From Pseudoalteromonas sp. '520P1 No. 423' (lineage in GTDB: Bacteria > Pseudomonadota > Gammaproteobacteria > Enterobacterales > Alteromonadaceae): 64,000 nucleotides of DNA. The position numbers were made by a program, and so were the translations under genes. Each line of letters opens with the position of its first letter. Within the stretch, counting starts at the first letter, position 1. Location of the stretch: assembly GCF_001269985.1 (NCBI RefSeq), contig NZ_BBZB01000002.1, positions 434,001-498,000 on the forward strand, written 5' to 3'. The notes beneath the pieces are model-generated. The model was not told the origin of the DNA, did no database searches, and worked only from the letters and a program-made list of their open reading frames with translations. Below are positions 9,492 to 19,154 of this stretch, one piece after another.

Positions 9492-10712
9492 ATGAACTTC
9501 AAAGGAATAAAAAATAAACTCAAACGATTTAAAGCTATCTTTAGTGATCACTGGTCAGCTTTTGTGGCTAAACATGCTCGTTACAATTGTGCGTATTATC
9601 AACGTGAAATAACAAAGATGCTTGATTGTGGTAGTGAAGCGACAGGGTTTGCAGTTTTCGAATGTCTATCATGTGGTCAGGGACAACATAAAGTTCATTT
9701 CAGTTGTAAAGGGAAAGTCTGCCCACAGTGTGGTAAGTGCTACGCACGAGAAAGTATGACGAAAATAGCAGTACGTTTACTTCCTGGTGTGAGTTATCGA
9801 CAAGTTGTCTTAACCTTACCTGCACAGCTAAGAACTAAATTCTATAATCATCCCCAATAGAGCCGTTTATATTCACAATTCATGATGTTAGCGCAGCAAT
9901 GTTTAGAGGAGATAATACACACTAAATTTGGCTGTAAGTCGTTAAAAATCGCTACGATTGTCTTTATTCATACGCACGCAAGAAATGGTTGCTATAATCC
10001 ACACTTACATATTATTTTGGGTGAAGGTGGATTTAATGGTAATAAATCGCAATGGCTTCAATTTACTTTTTTAGATTACGTACCATTACGATTATTATGG
10101 CAAAAACAGCTGCTCAACTTTATCAATACCGAATTTGGTGAGCTTAATGGGTTGGTTGATAAGCTATGGCGTGATCACCCTAAGGTTTTTTCCGCCCATC
10201 TGGGTAATAATAAGAAAGTGCCAACAAAACATTATAAAGGTTTATTACGGTACTTAACTAAATACCTCGCTTCCCCACCGATAGGGGTCTCAAGGATAAC
10301 GGCTTATGATAATGGGCAAGTAACATATTACTACAAGTCACATCGCACGAAAGCAATTCAATATGAATGCTTAGATGTTGAGGCATTCATAGGCCGAATG
10401 GTACATCATATACTACCGAAAGGTTTTCAGCGAGTAAAGTATTACGGATTACAGGCAACAGCGAGTTTTAAAAAATGGTATGAAGTGATAGCCCGTATTG
10501 CTGTAGATTTGGTTGATGCGATGGTAAGTTATGTAAACCGATTGAGATACGCAGATTTTTTTGAATAAGTGGCGGGGCGAAATCCTCTGTCACGCGCCTA
10601 TTGTGGTGAAAAAATGGAACTTACTCGGTTGTTTCATCCAGGGAAGGGGTTTTCTATGATATATTTGCACCAGATTAGGTGTAGGTGTTTTTGTTCAACC
10701 ACAGTAAGGTAA
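9492..10712 (+). mobile_element. IS91-family transposase, inactivated by two stops
   Basis: One continuous frame from ATG 9492 to 10712 encodes an IS91-type HUH/Y2 transposase. It has an N-terminal zinc-binding region (CLSCGQG, CKGKVCPQCGKCYAR), the HUH segment NPHLHIILGEGG and the paired tyrosines in RYLTKYL. A C-terminal part follows (AYCGEKMELTRLFHP). It is interrupted by TAG at 9858-9860 and TAA at 10566-10568. Such enzymes move DNA by rolling-circle transposition and can mobilise flanking genes. Flanking ori/ter ends could not be assigned. Confidence 0.8.
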
Positions 10713-10714
10713 AT

Positions 10715-11194
10715 ATGAAAAACGAAGATTTTTCTAACAACATCAACTACTGGAAAGTTAAAGGAATCAATTTGGAAATGATATTTCCAAATACAGATAA
10801 CATTCCAGATAAAGTGTGGATTGAACTACTTGGATGCTCTTATAGTCTGTATCGAAAAATGAAAGCAATTAATATCAAGGACAGTCGGCAAGTTAAACCT
10901 ATATCTCTAATTTAATTAGAGTTGTCAATAAGTTGCCTGATAGCGACTTTATATATGAGGTTAACCTGGCAATCAAACGGTACTTGGAGAGTAAAGATGG
11001 ATATAACAGAGCTGATTAGCAAAAGAAGTGGCAGGAATTGATAAAGAAGCTAAATCACCGACAAGTACATATATCAAAGAACTAAATTCAATTCTTAAAA
11101 ATTTTAATGTAAAATATCAATTGAAACTCGATAATACTTGGGGGTGGCGGTTTACACAAGAAATCACAACAACCAAAATAGAATTTGAAATATA
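10715..11194 (+). pseudogene. Unrecognised gene, intact 66-codon start then degraded
   Basis: An ATG at 10715 opens a 66-codon frame ending at 10915 (MKNEDFSNNINYWKVKGINL...). Coding-like sequence continues in other frames: NKLPDSDFIYEVNLAIKRYL after about 10920, and KSPTSTYIKELNSILKNF ending at a stop near 11194. This fits a single gene with two frameshifts. No domain was recognised. It lies between the IS91 relic and traT and may be part of the same acquired material. Confidence 0.4.
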
Positions 11195-11234
11195 AAAAAC
11201 AATTAACATATCTGATTTATAAAGGAATATTACT

Positions 11235-11972
11235 ATGAGAACATTTATCAACAAAGCAACGAAATTAACGGCTGTAGCATTAGTATTATCTATGTTCACA
11301 GGTTGTGCAGCCATGCATACAGCAGTAAAAAAACGTAATCTTGATGTGCAAACAAAAATGAGTGAAACCGTCTTTTTAGATCCAGTTTCAGCTGATAAGC
11401 GCACTGTTTTTTTACAGTTAAGAAATACTTCTGATAAGCAAGATTTTAAACTCGATAACCAAATAACAGCAGCAATTCAAAACAAAGGTTATACCGTTGT
11501 TCAAGATCCGGATAAAGCACACTATTGGATTCAAGCTAACATTCTGAAGGTAGGAAAATCAGATTTAAGAGAGCAACAAAATATGTTGGCTGGTGGTTAT
11601 GGCTCAGCTATTGTGGGTGCAGCAGTTGGCGCTCAATTCGGCAGTAATAGCGGTCAGGTTGGTATGGGGCTAATTGGTGCGGGTATTGGCTTGATAGGTG
11701 ATGCAATGGTTGATGATACCTACTTTTTGATGACAACTGACCTACAAATTTCTGAAAAAGCCAAAAAAAGTGTAGTGGTAACTGAAAAGAATAACGCAGC
11801 TCTTAAGCAAGGTACATCAGGTCATAAAACTGTTACAAGTACAGAAACCGTTAATCGTAAAAAATTCCAGACTCGTATAGTGTCAAGTGCTAATAAAGTG
11901 AATCTTGATTTTGCTGAAGCGCAACCACACTTGGTTAATGGCTTAGTAAACTCTATTTCAGGTTTGTTATAA
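11235..11972 (+). CDS. traT: TraT family complement-resistance / surface-exclusion lipoprotein
   Basis: 245 residues, the usual TraT length (about 244). The lipoprotein signal ends in MFTGC, with C24 as the lipidated residue. The body matches the family: a basic MHTAVKKRNLDVQTKMSET region, PDKAHYWIQANIL, and a glycine-rich hydrophobic segment (GSAIVGAAVGAQFG, GLIGAGIGLIG). TraT of F-like plasmids is an outer-membrane lipoprotein giving surface exclusion and serum resistance; chromosomal homologues exist. No other transfer gene is nearby, and IS relics and gene debris flank it, so it is probably an orphan from a former mobile element. A terminator follows. Confidence 0.9.
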   Translation: MRTFINKATKLTAVALVLSMFTGCAAMHTAVKKRNLDVQTKMSETVFLDPVSADKRTVFLQLRNTSDKQDFKLDNQITAAIQNKGYTVVQDPDKAHYWIQANILKVGKSDLREQQNMLAGGYGSAIVGAAVGAQFGSNSGQVGMGLIGAGIGLIGDAMVDDTYFLMTTDLQISEKAKKSVVVTEKNNAALKQGTSGHKTVTSTETVNRKKFQTRIVSSANKVNLDFAEAQPHLVNGLVNSISGLL

Positions 11973-11998
11973 AACCTCTTTAAGTTAGGTTACTCTCA

Positions 11999-12021
11999 AA
12001 GGCTACCAAGTAGCCTTTTTT
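11999..12021 (+). terminator. Rho-independent terminator of traT
   Basis: 8-bp arms AAGGCTAC (11999-12006) and GTAGCCTT (12010-12017) with a 3-nt loop and a following T run, about 30 nt after the traT stop codon. Confidence 0.85.
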
Positions 12022-12886
12022 CTCACCTTAATTTTATTCACAGATTTTGTGGAAAATCAGCGTAATTACTGTTTATTAGTCTCGTTCCTCACACTCACTT
12101 TCAAAGGTAGTTATCTCATATCTACCTAGAATGACAACTTATTAGAACAGTTTTCGACAGCAACAAATCCAGCAGCAAAAGCCGATTTAGCAAACAGTAT
12201 ACAGTTGTGGTCGAGTAATATAGTTTCATACTTTAAATCGCAAGGGTGTTAAAGTACCATACTGGGTACTCAGTGACTCATTTCTTAGCGGTTTTCCCGT
12301 CAGAAACCTGAAACACGGTAGGCTTTGGCGCTTGTGAGCTGTTGATATCAAATGTGTCCATGTTCATTAAATTTTTAGGTGCGGAAAGACAATTTAATAT
12401 AAAACTGTATATGAAAAATTTAAGCATATGCCAAAGTTATGTATGGCTTTTATCAAGGATATATTGGTAGCCCGAGAATAACTAAACAGGCTTATACAGG
12501 TAAAAATGTATATGCGCGAGATGATATTAATGAGCGAATTAAAAATACTGATGAAATAAATGCTAGCATAAATGGTTGGAGTATAACAGATATATACGCC
12601 ACTATGCGAAATTTTTGGTGCAGGTACCGCACCTGGTTCACCTTTTGTAACGGCGGATGCTGGATTCGATATTGCTATTAAACCAACAATCGATTTTCAG
12701 CACAGCAGCAAGCTTTATTATCTAAAATAACCAACAAATTTTATTTACATAAAGGCTGTGTTACGGTTAAAGATTTGGGTAATGTGGAAGAGCCTAATAA
12801 AAATAATAAGAGGGAAAAATAATAGAAAATTATTATTTGATAGGCCAGAATTAACCTAATACAGGTCTATCAAATAATGTAATCGC
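12022..12886. other. Gene debris without an intact gene
   Basis: Short coding-like pieces in several frames. On plus, about 12134-12249 reads QFSTATNPAAKADLANSIQL up to a stop. On minus, about 12287-12385 reads NMDTFDINSSQAPKPTVFQV up to a stop. On plus, 12439-12681 opens with ATG and encodes ARDDINERIKNTDEINASI. A frameshift near 12615 then joins it to FGAGTAPGSPFVTADAGF. None is recognised. The region looks like eroded acquired DNA. Confidence 0.4.
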
Positions 12887-14452
12887 TTAGAATGCAATAC
12901 CTTGTTGCTTTAAAATAGATTGGGCTTCAAGTGTATTATTTTGATATTTTTTCCAACGCCCTAACGCTTTATTGTTAATTGGTTCGCGCACTTGTACTTT
13001 ACTTGCAGTAGAAACAGGTGCTCTATTGGTATGAAATTCCAAGCAGCTTTGTTGCCAAGGTAAGTCACAAAATTTTATGATTTCTTTTATCTTATCGGTT
13101 GGGTTAGCAACTAAATCTTCATAGCTTAACAACTTAAAGTTAGGGTTATTTTGTAATTGAAAGTGATGGGCTAATTGATGAAACTCACTGTAAAATTTTG
13201 TCGTAGTATTAAGATCAAGAGAATAGCCGTAATATGGATTATTTATTGTGAATAATTGTCGATAATTACCGATACAGGTATCCATAGGGTTACGCAATAA
13301 ACATATAATTTTGGCATTTGGCAAAGCACGTTTGATTAGGTCGACATAAAAAAAGTTAAATGGTAGTTTATCAATAAAATGTGCTGTTTCACCTGTTACA
13401 GTGCGTGTTCTATTTAAATAGGCATTGCCTAGTTTCTCAAAGTCTAAATCATAAGCTGCTGTAATGGTTTCTACATCTAGCACTTTATTTGATTTGGTTT
13501 GTGTGAGTTCTTTTATACTCATACCAAAATCTTGAAGTTCTCCCGCTGAAGTCACTAAATCATGACTTGAAATGATACGCTCTACTAGCGTTGTACCTGA
13601 GCGTGGCATGCCTAAAATAAAAATAGGTTCTTTGGTATCACAGCCTTTATTTGTAATAGGTTGTTTACTAATAGATTTTATATGGTCAAATAATTTTTGA
13701 TATTCTAAAAAGTAATAATTGCTGTGCTTTAATTTGTTGTTTTTACTTTTTTCTAAATAATAAAAAGCTTTTTCATAATCACCTAAACATTCAAATTCTT
13801 TAGCTAAGGCATGGCCCAAATGTAATAACCCATCGGGGTGAGTTTGTTTATCAAATGCTATTTTTAAACGATATATATGGTTTTTATCTTTACTGATATT
13901 GCCGATATCACTTAAAGCAAAGTGTGCTTGATAATGCGCAGGATTGATTGTTATGGCATTTTCAAAAGCGAGTTCTGCAGTTTTAAAATCACCAATGAAT
14001 TTACAAGATACACCATAATTGTAATGAAATTGTGCTTTAGTATTATCGAGATTTAAGGCGTGTTTAAAAAATAAAATGGCTTGTTGATGATGCTCTGTAT
14101 GGCTTAAAGCAACTGCAAAAGTATCAGCGATTAGAGCTGATTTTATATTTTGTATATCTACACTTAATGTACATTTAAGTGCATTTTTTAAATCTCCTGA
14201 TATTGCGTAACATTTAGCAAGTTGCGCCAAGTATTCATCTTGTTTATCAAATGACAGCGCTTTAGTAATTAGTGCGATTGCTTTTTTTAACTGACCAATT
14301 TTAAGATTAACCATAGCTAATAAAAAATAGGCATCGGCATGATTTGGATTTAACCTTAATAAAGCTATTAAAGCGCTATGTGCCGCTTTTATATCAGACT
14401 TATTAAGTGCAATTTGCGCTGTGCGATGAAGTGCTAAAATATCTTGAGTCAT
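12887..14452 (-). CDS. Tetratricopeptide-repeat sulfotransferase
   Basis: 521 residues. The N-terminal half (about 1-245) is a series of TPR units (NPNHADAYFLLAMVNLKIGQ and similar). The C-terminal half is a PAPS-dependent sulfotransferase: the 5'-phosphosulfate loop FILGMPRSGTT lies at 278-288 and the 3'-phosphate motif CLLRNPMD near 384-391. It would transfer sulfate from PAPS to a hydroxyl or tyrosine of an unknown acceptor. No signal peptide, so cytoplasmic. It lies 69 bp downstream of a TBDR on the same strand, a pairing I recall as recurrent in marine Proteobacteria. A hairpin between the two may reduce its expression relative to the receptor. Confidence 0.85.
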   Translation of the reverse strand: MTQDILALHRTAQIALNKSDIKAAHSALIALLRLNPNHADAYFLLAMVNLKIGQLKKAIALITKALSFDKQDEYLAQLAKCYAISGDLKNALKCTLSVDIQNIKSALIADTFAVALSHTEHHQQAILFFKHALNLDNTKAQFHYNYGVSCKFIGDFKTAELAFENAITINPAHYQAHFALSDIGNISKDKNHIYRLKIAFDKQTHPDGLLHLGHALAKEFECLGDYEKAFYYLEKSKNNKLKHSNYYFLEYQKLFDHIKSISKQPITNKGCDTKEPIFILGMPRSGTTLVERIISSHDLVTSAGELQDFGMSIKELTQTKSNKVLDVETITAAYDLDFEKLGNAYLNRTRTVTGETAHFIDKLPFNFFYVDLIKRALPNAKIICLLRNPMDTCIGNYRQLFTINNPYYGYSLDLNTTTKFYSEFHQLAHHFQLQNNPNFKLLSYEDLVANPTDKIKEIIKFCDLPWQQSCLEFHTNRAPVSTASKVQVREPINNKALGRWKKYQNNTLEAQSILKQQGIAF

Positions 14453-14461
14453 AACAATAAT

Positions 14462-14494
14462 CTTATATAAAAAGCCTGAAGTAGCTTCAGGCTT
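14462..14494 (-). terminator. Hairpin between TBDR and sulfotransferase, possible attenuator
   Basis: 10-bp perfect arms (14472-14481 and 14485-14494), 3-nt loop, followed on the minus strand by a short T tract (14468-14471) broken by A residues. It sits between two same-strand genes 69 bp apart, so it would act as a partial terminator within an operon. Confidence 0.55.
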
Positions 14495-14521
14495 GATGTT
14501 TAGAATAATATTTAGCTACAG

Positions 14522-16903
14522 TTATAATTCAAACTGATAGTTAAATTTTAATCCCAGGGTGCGAGGACGATTTACAAAATGTCCATAATTTCTTTGAATA
14601 TTGGCACCATTTGCTGATGTAATATCTGCCCGATCACGTCTTACCGATGTGTAGGTATATTTATCGAATAAGTTGTTCACATAAAAAGTAACAGCCCATG
14701 CATCCGCTGATACTTTTGCTGATAAGTTACTTAAAGCAAAACCAGGTAAGGTTTCAGCATTATCATGTAAGCCTACTTTTGAGATCACATCGCTTTGTGC
14801 TGTAATACCGTAATTAACATCTAGCATTTTGTCATTCATCACTTCGGTTTGATAATTTAAACCTAATGAGAATTGATTTTCTGCAGAGCCAGGCAATCTA
14901 TCGCCTGGCTCTGCTCCATCAGAGCCATCTTTATTAAATAAATATGGCGCATCACTGGTAAGCTCAGCTTGCGTATAAGCATAAGTTGCATAGGCTGTCA
15001 TTTTATCACTTACGATTGCTCGAGATGAAATTTCGACCCCTTTTGCATTGGCACTACCCGCATTTGAAGTATATGGTAATTGACCCACTTCAGTCGCGCC
15101 AGCTATTTGCGCATCTTCCCAATCTACATTAAATAAAGCAGCATTAAAATGTAGTTTATTTTTAAACCAAGTACTTTTAAAGCCTAGTTCATAGTTTGTT
15201 GTAATATCAGGGGTATAGAGCATTTCATCCGGTTTGCCACAGCCTTTTTGAGTGCCTTCAGGTAATGGATCTGGGCAGGGAGCTAAACCATTGGAACCGC
15301 CAATTCTAAAGCCTTCACTAACAGTTGCATATGCCATAACATCGTTCGTAAATTGATAGTTCGCATTAAATTTGAATAAACTGCCGTCATCTGAGGCTTT
15401 ATTTTCTTTAAATTCTAAATTAATGGCATCAGGTGCTTCACCGCTAAAAATCGTATTTGCTAATGGAAAATCGACAGCAGACTCAGCCCAGACTTTATAA
15501 TCATAAAAGCGTGCCCCTAAGGTAATATTAAGCTTTTCGTTTACTGCGTAACCAAGCTCACCAAAAATGGCTTTCTCTGTTGTTTCACTGCGATCAACAG
15601 AGTAATACTCTAAATCATCAGGGCGAGAGCCTCCTAAAAACTCATCGTAATGTGGTGTGAATTCTTTACTAGAACCATCCGTTTCATTTTTATTATAATA
15701 TCCGCCAACAATCCAACTTAGTGCTGATTCATTTTGAGAAACTAGACGAATTTCTTGAGTGATAGAGTTATCATCGCTGAGCTCTCTTGTAAATGCCGAA
15801 AATGATGGAAACTCTTCGTAACCATAATCGAGTCGAATAAGTAAATCTGTTTGGTCCCGCTGTCCATCAGCTTCAAATGCCGATAAACCTGTTGCAGATA
15901 CTAACTCTGCAAAGCCAAGATCTGCTTTTATTTCTAGGCTTAGTAATGAGTCTTCTTTTTCTCTAGGTTCTTCATAACGATATGCAGACTCGTATTCCCC
16001 AAGCACTTGATTTAAAACATTACTTGGGTTTAATGCATTATTGTGAACAATTGAGCGACCTTCAGTATCTTGTTTTTGATGAAAGTAATTTATTGTCGTA
16101 TCAAGCCAATCGGTTGGTTGCCAACGCACAGATATACGTGCCGTTGTTGTTTGTTCGCCATTCGCATCTTTCACTTTTTTTAAATTTTCATTAACTACTG
16201 TGTTATTTGTCCAATCAGGATCTGGTAGTGATACACCACCTTCTTTTACAACATAGCTATAATCAATAAAACCAGGATCGTCATAAACATTTAAACTGGC
16301 ACGCACAGCCAATTGATCTTCAATGAGTGGCAGGTTAAAAATAAAGCCTGCTTCGCCACCTGTACTATCACTCTCATTGACTGAAAATAAATCTGAATAT
16401 ACTTCACCTGTGGTGATATCTAGCTGCGGCGCTTTTAGCATATAGCGAATTGCGCCACCTAAAGTACCCGCTCCGTAAAGTGTGCCTTGTGGGCCAATTA
16501 ATACTTCAACACGTTCTACATCGGTTAAACGCATATCAATGGATACTGGAATTTCATTGATGTAAGTTGCAACTGTGCCGCCGTCAGAACCAGGACCTGA
16601 TGAGTTGGTGTTTAAACCACGTACGATGATAGGTGAACCGGAACGACCGCCTTGATCTGTGACAGTTAAACCTGGTACCCAACGCGCAACATCGGCAAGT
16701 TCACTGATATTTTGATCTTTCATTACATCACCGTCTAAAGCGGTAATATTCAGTGGTGCTTCTTGGACCGTGCCTTTACGTCTGGTTGCTGAAATTTGAA
16801 TTACTTCAATTGATTTATCAGCACCAACTTCTGCTGCTTGAGTTGTTATTGGTATGGCAATTGAACTGGCAATAGCCAGAGAGATCACATTTAGTTTAAA
16901 CAT
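14522..16903 (-). CDS. TonB-dependent receptor upstream of TPR-sulfotransferase
   Basis: 793-residue outer-membrane receptor. Signal peptide 1-23 (ending TQAA), then a TonB-box-like IEVIQISATRR. The plug domain carries EAPLNITALDGDVMKDQNI and VERVEVLIGPQGTLYGAGTL with GGAIRYMLK. The barrel ends LGLKFNYQFEL. The plug type is that of the large CirA/FepA-like group common in Alteromonadales and Sphingomonadales. No Fur box was seen upstream, so a non-iron substrate is plausible. It is the first gene of a pair with the sulfotransferase; the partner is the only clue to function. Confidence 0.88.
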   Translation of the reverse strand: MFKLNVISLAIASSIAIPITTQAAEVGADKSIEVIQISATRRKGTVQEAPLNITALDGDVMKDQNISELADVARWVPGLTVTDQGGRSGSPIIVRGLNTNSSGPGSDGGTVATYINEIPVSIDMRLTDVERVEVLIGPQGTLYGAGTLGGAIRYMLKAPQLDITTGEVYSDLFSVNESDSTGGEAGFIFNLPLIEDQLAVRASLNVYDDPGFIDYSYVVKEGGVSLPDPDWTNNTVVNENLKKVKDANGEQTTTARISVRWQPTDWLDTTINYFHQKQDTEGRSIVHNNALNPSNVLNQVLGEYESAYRYEEPREKEDSLLSLEIKADLGFAELVSATGLSAFEADGQRDQTDLLIRLDYGYEEFPSFSAFTRELSDDNSITQEIRLVSQNESALSWIVGGYYNKNETDGSSKEFTPHYDEFLGGSRPDDLEYYSVDRSETTEKAIFGELGYAVNEKLNITLGARFYDYKVWAESAVDFPLANTIFSGEAPDAINLEFKENKASDDGSLFKFNANYQFTNDVMAYATVSEGFRIGGSNGLAPCPDPLPEGTQKGCGKPDEMLYTPDITTNYELGFKSTWFKNKLHFNAALFNVDWEDAQIAGATEVGQLPYTSNAGSANAKGVEISSRAIVSDKMTAYATYAYTQAELTSDAPYLFNKDGSDGAEPGDRLPGSAENQFSLGLNYQTEVMNDKMLDVNYGITAQSDVISKVGLHDNAETLPGFALSNLSAKVSADAWAVTFYVNNLFDKYTYTSVRRDRADITSANGANIQRNYGHFVNRPRTLGLKFNYQFEL

Positions 16904-17191
16904 TAAATTCCCCTTTTTATTTACTGTCTCTTTATATTTATTACATTAAATAAACATTAAAAAAACTCTAAAACAATTGAGGAAAAACGATTGTGAATGA
17001 GTATTCACCCTTTAGTGCATAATATGCAGTAGTATTGTTGTTTATACTGACTTTTATCAGAATATATTTCCAAAATTAATTTATAGTAAAAAGTTAAAAA
17101 ACTGTGATTTATTGCTCAAAACATATCTATAAACAATAATTAACAATTCAATTTATTGTTTATTTGAGATGCTAAATGCCTTTTAAATTAA
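16904..17191. other. AT-rich intergenic region
   Basis: Upstream region of the TBDR. No gene or convincing operator was seen; it leads into the truncated 5' side of a solute-binding-protein pseudogene. Confidence 0.4.
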
Positions 17192-17752
17192 ATTTGTAAG
17201 AGGTCCTAATTTTTCTCGATGCCTAAAGCTATTAGAGCTCGGTAAAGTTGATGTATTAGCGGGCTTGGTAGATAACGAAAATCGTAGAAAAATCGCTTTA
17301 TTAGTCCCTTATAAAAAAGACTCTGAATATATCTTTGTGATCCGCACCCAATCTTCAGATATTAAAAGGTATGATGATTTTAAAGGGCTAAATGTTGGGG
17401 TAACAAAAGATACGCTATATTTTAAACGTTTTGACACAGACAAAAATATGAAAAAAATTGAGGTTAAAGATATCAAAACAGGAGTAAAGCTATTGGTTAA
17501 AGAACGCTTAGATGTAGTGATCACAGCGGAAGAAATTTTTAATAGCTCAATTAAAGAATTAGATATAGCTGATACGTAAAGCTTGCTTCTTATACCCATC
17601 AAGTTGAACGCAGTTTAAACTTTGGTTTTAGTAAAAGCAGCCACTTTAAGATCACAAAGGCAAATATTTCCACAATACAGCAGGCAACAGAGCAAGGAAT
17701 ATTTGTAAAAGCAATCAATGAGTTTATTGCTAAGCACCCACAGTATTACTAA
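17192..17752 (+). pseudogene. Periplasmic solute-binding protein family 3, truncated and frameshifted
   Basis: The frame begins without a start codon (GPNFSRCLKLLELGKVDVLAG), continues through RYDDFKGLNVGVTKDTLYF, and hits a stop at 17577-17579. Homologous sequence resumes in another frame (KLASYTHQVERSLNFGFSKS) to a stop at 17750-17752 (EFIAKHPQYY). The pattern is that of SBP_bac_3-type amino-acid-binding or sensor proteins. The N-terminal lobe and signal peptide are missing, so the gene is dead. Confidence 0.75.
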
Positions 17753-17769
17753 ATCCAAATTATCATGAC

Positions 17770-18312
17770 TTAAAACGCTTTGAGTTGTTTAAACATGATA
17801 GTGGTGGCGTCATATTTATCTTCTTTAGGATCTTTAGCAAAATTCGGTATGATTCCAGCTGTTTGATAGCCCAAAGCCGAATATAAAGGCTCAGCCTTAT
17901 CGCCTGTTCGGGTATCTAAGGTAATTAACAACTTATTGTGATCTATTGCATAATCTTCTAGCGCTGACATCAGTTTCTTAGCTACGCCTTTGCGTTGAAA
18001 GCTTGGGTGCACTAAAAGTTTAGATACTTCGGCTCTATAAGGTTGATTAGGTGGGGTATCACATACTAGTTGCACTGTTCCTGCGACTTGATCATTTATT
18101 AGCGCGACAAAAATAGCTGTATTTTTATTAATTAATTCAGGTAACACTTTATTTAACCAATAGTTTTCGCTCTTTTTTTTAGTGAAAGGTAATATAAAAC
18201 TGATACTGGCACCATCGTGTACACATTGATATAAGGTATTAGTTAAATCGTTTAAATAGGCCTCAAAGTTAGTTTGGGTTAATAATATAATTTGAATATA
18301 GCTATGATCCAT
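17770..18312 (-). CDS. GNAT family N-acetyltransferase
   Basis: 180 residues. The GNAT core lies at about 75-150, with VAGTVQLV, the motif A segment SKLLVHPSFQRKGVAKKLM (the R/Q-x-x-G-x-A acetyl-CoA loop) and a C-terminal EPLYSALGYQTAG. It transfers an acetyl group from acetyl-CoA to an amine; the substrate is unknown. It lies 5 bp downstream of the XRE-cupin regulator gene, so the two are co-transcribed and probably controlled together. Confidence 0.85.
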   Translation of the reverse strand: MDHSYIQIILLTQTNFEAYLNDLTNTLYQCVHDGASISFILPFTKKKSENYWLNKVLPELINKNTAIFVALINDQVAGTVQLVCDTPPNQPYRAEVSKLLVHPSFQRKGVAKKLMSALEDYAIDHNKLLITLDTRTGDKAEPLYSALGYQTAGIIPNFAKDPKEDKYDATTIMFKQLKAF

Positions 18313-18317
18313 AATGA

Positions 18318-18878
18318 TTACACCAAAGTGAGGTAATATTTTACAGTTTCAGATCCGATAACCTTGAAACTACTTGAGCCATTGAGTGTGTAACGTAAGC
18401 AATCTCCTGATTTAAGCTCATATGCTTTACCCTCAATTGAAATCATTAAATGGCCTTGTTGTAACACTAAATGGTGCTCTAAATTGGGGATAGGAGAGTG
18501 TTCATATTGTATATGACTATTTTCAGGTAATTCGCAATGAATCACTTCAGCACGTAACTGCTTATTTGGTGGAGATACACAACGGCGTTTGAATCCGCTT
18601 TCAGAGTCTAGCCATTCTATTTGTTCGCTAAATTTAATCAAACTGGCACTTTGAGACTCTACCATTAGCATTAAACGCGATAATGTAATGTTAAATGCAG
18701 TACATAACTTAGCTAATACTTGCGCGGTTGGGCTGACGTCGGCTTTTTCTATTCGAGATAAGCTTGCACGACTCACTCCTGATGCATTAGCTAGCATATC
18801 TAAAGACATACCATGCTCGATACGAAGTTGTTTTAAGTGTATTGCCAATGTATCCATCGGACTTGTTTCGACTTTCAT
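18318..18878 (-). CDS. XRE-family regulator with cupin domain
   Basis: 186 residues. The helix-turn-helix is at about 10-65 (HLKQLRIEHGMSLDMLANAS, GVSRASLSRIEK). A C-terminal cupin-2 type sensor domain lies at about 110-186 (HHLVLQQGHLMISIEGKAYE). This architecture is common in small-molecule-responsive repressors and activators. It is the first gene of a two-gene operon with the GNAT enzyme. An inverted repeat at 18892-18928, just before its start codon, is a likely autoregulatory site. Confidence 0.85.
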   Translation of the reverse strand: MKVETSPMDTLAIHLKQLRIEHGMSLDMLANASGVSRASLSRIEKADVSPTAQVLAKLCTAFNITLSRLMLMVESQSASLIKFSEQIEWLDSESGFKRRCVSPPNKQLRAEVIHCELPENSHIQYEHSPIPNLEHHLVLQQGHLMISIEGKAYELKSGDCLRYTLNGSSSFKVIGSETVKYYLTLV

Positions 18879-18891
18879 AACGATAACATTA

Positions 18892-18928
18892 ATTCTCTAA
18901 TGTGGGAATAATTACCTTTTTAGAGAAT
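18892..18928. promoter_or_regulatory. Inverted repeat, candidate operator of the XRE-cupin regulator
   Basis: Perfect 9-bp arms ATTCTCTAA (18892-18900) and TTAGAGAAT (18920-18928) separated by 19 bp, starting 13 bp upstream of the regulator start. The arm spacing suits a dimer or dimer-of-dimers on one helix face. Assignment is by position only. Confidence 0.5.
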
Positions 18929-19154
18929 CAATGCAAGCAGAAGATTTAATTTTGATACTTCTTAAATAATAAATGCCACGCTAATTACAGTAAAAATGTT
19001 ATTGAAGGATAAATCTTGTAGAACTGAAGCATTTATTTTACTAAGCCAATGATATGGATTAGATTATAAATTCAATCGCTTATTATCAGGATTTAATGAA
19101 AAGGAAGTTCTGATTTTGTGAATACCTACCCTATACACAAGGAGCAACTTACAC

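Noticed and set aside
6187..10712. Possible stop-codon recoding to explain the many interrupted frames
   Set aside because: TGA, TAA and TAG all interrupt genes, often two per gene, and intact genes nearby use the standard code; decay is simpler.
12439..12681. 80-codon ORF as an intact gene
   Set aside because: Coding-like sequence continues in another frame after about 12615, so it is part of a broken gene rather than a complete one.
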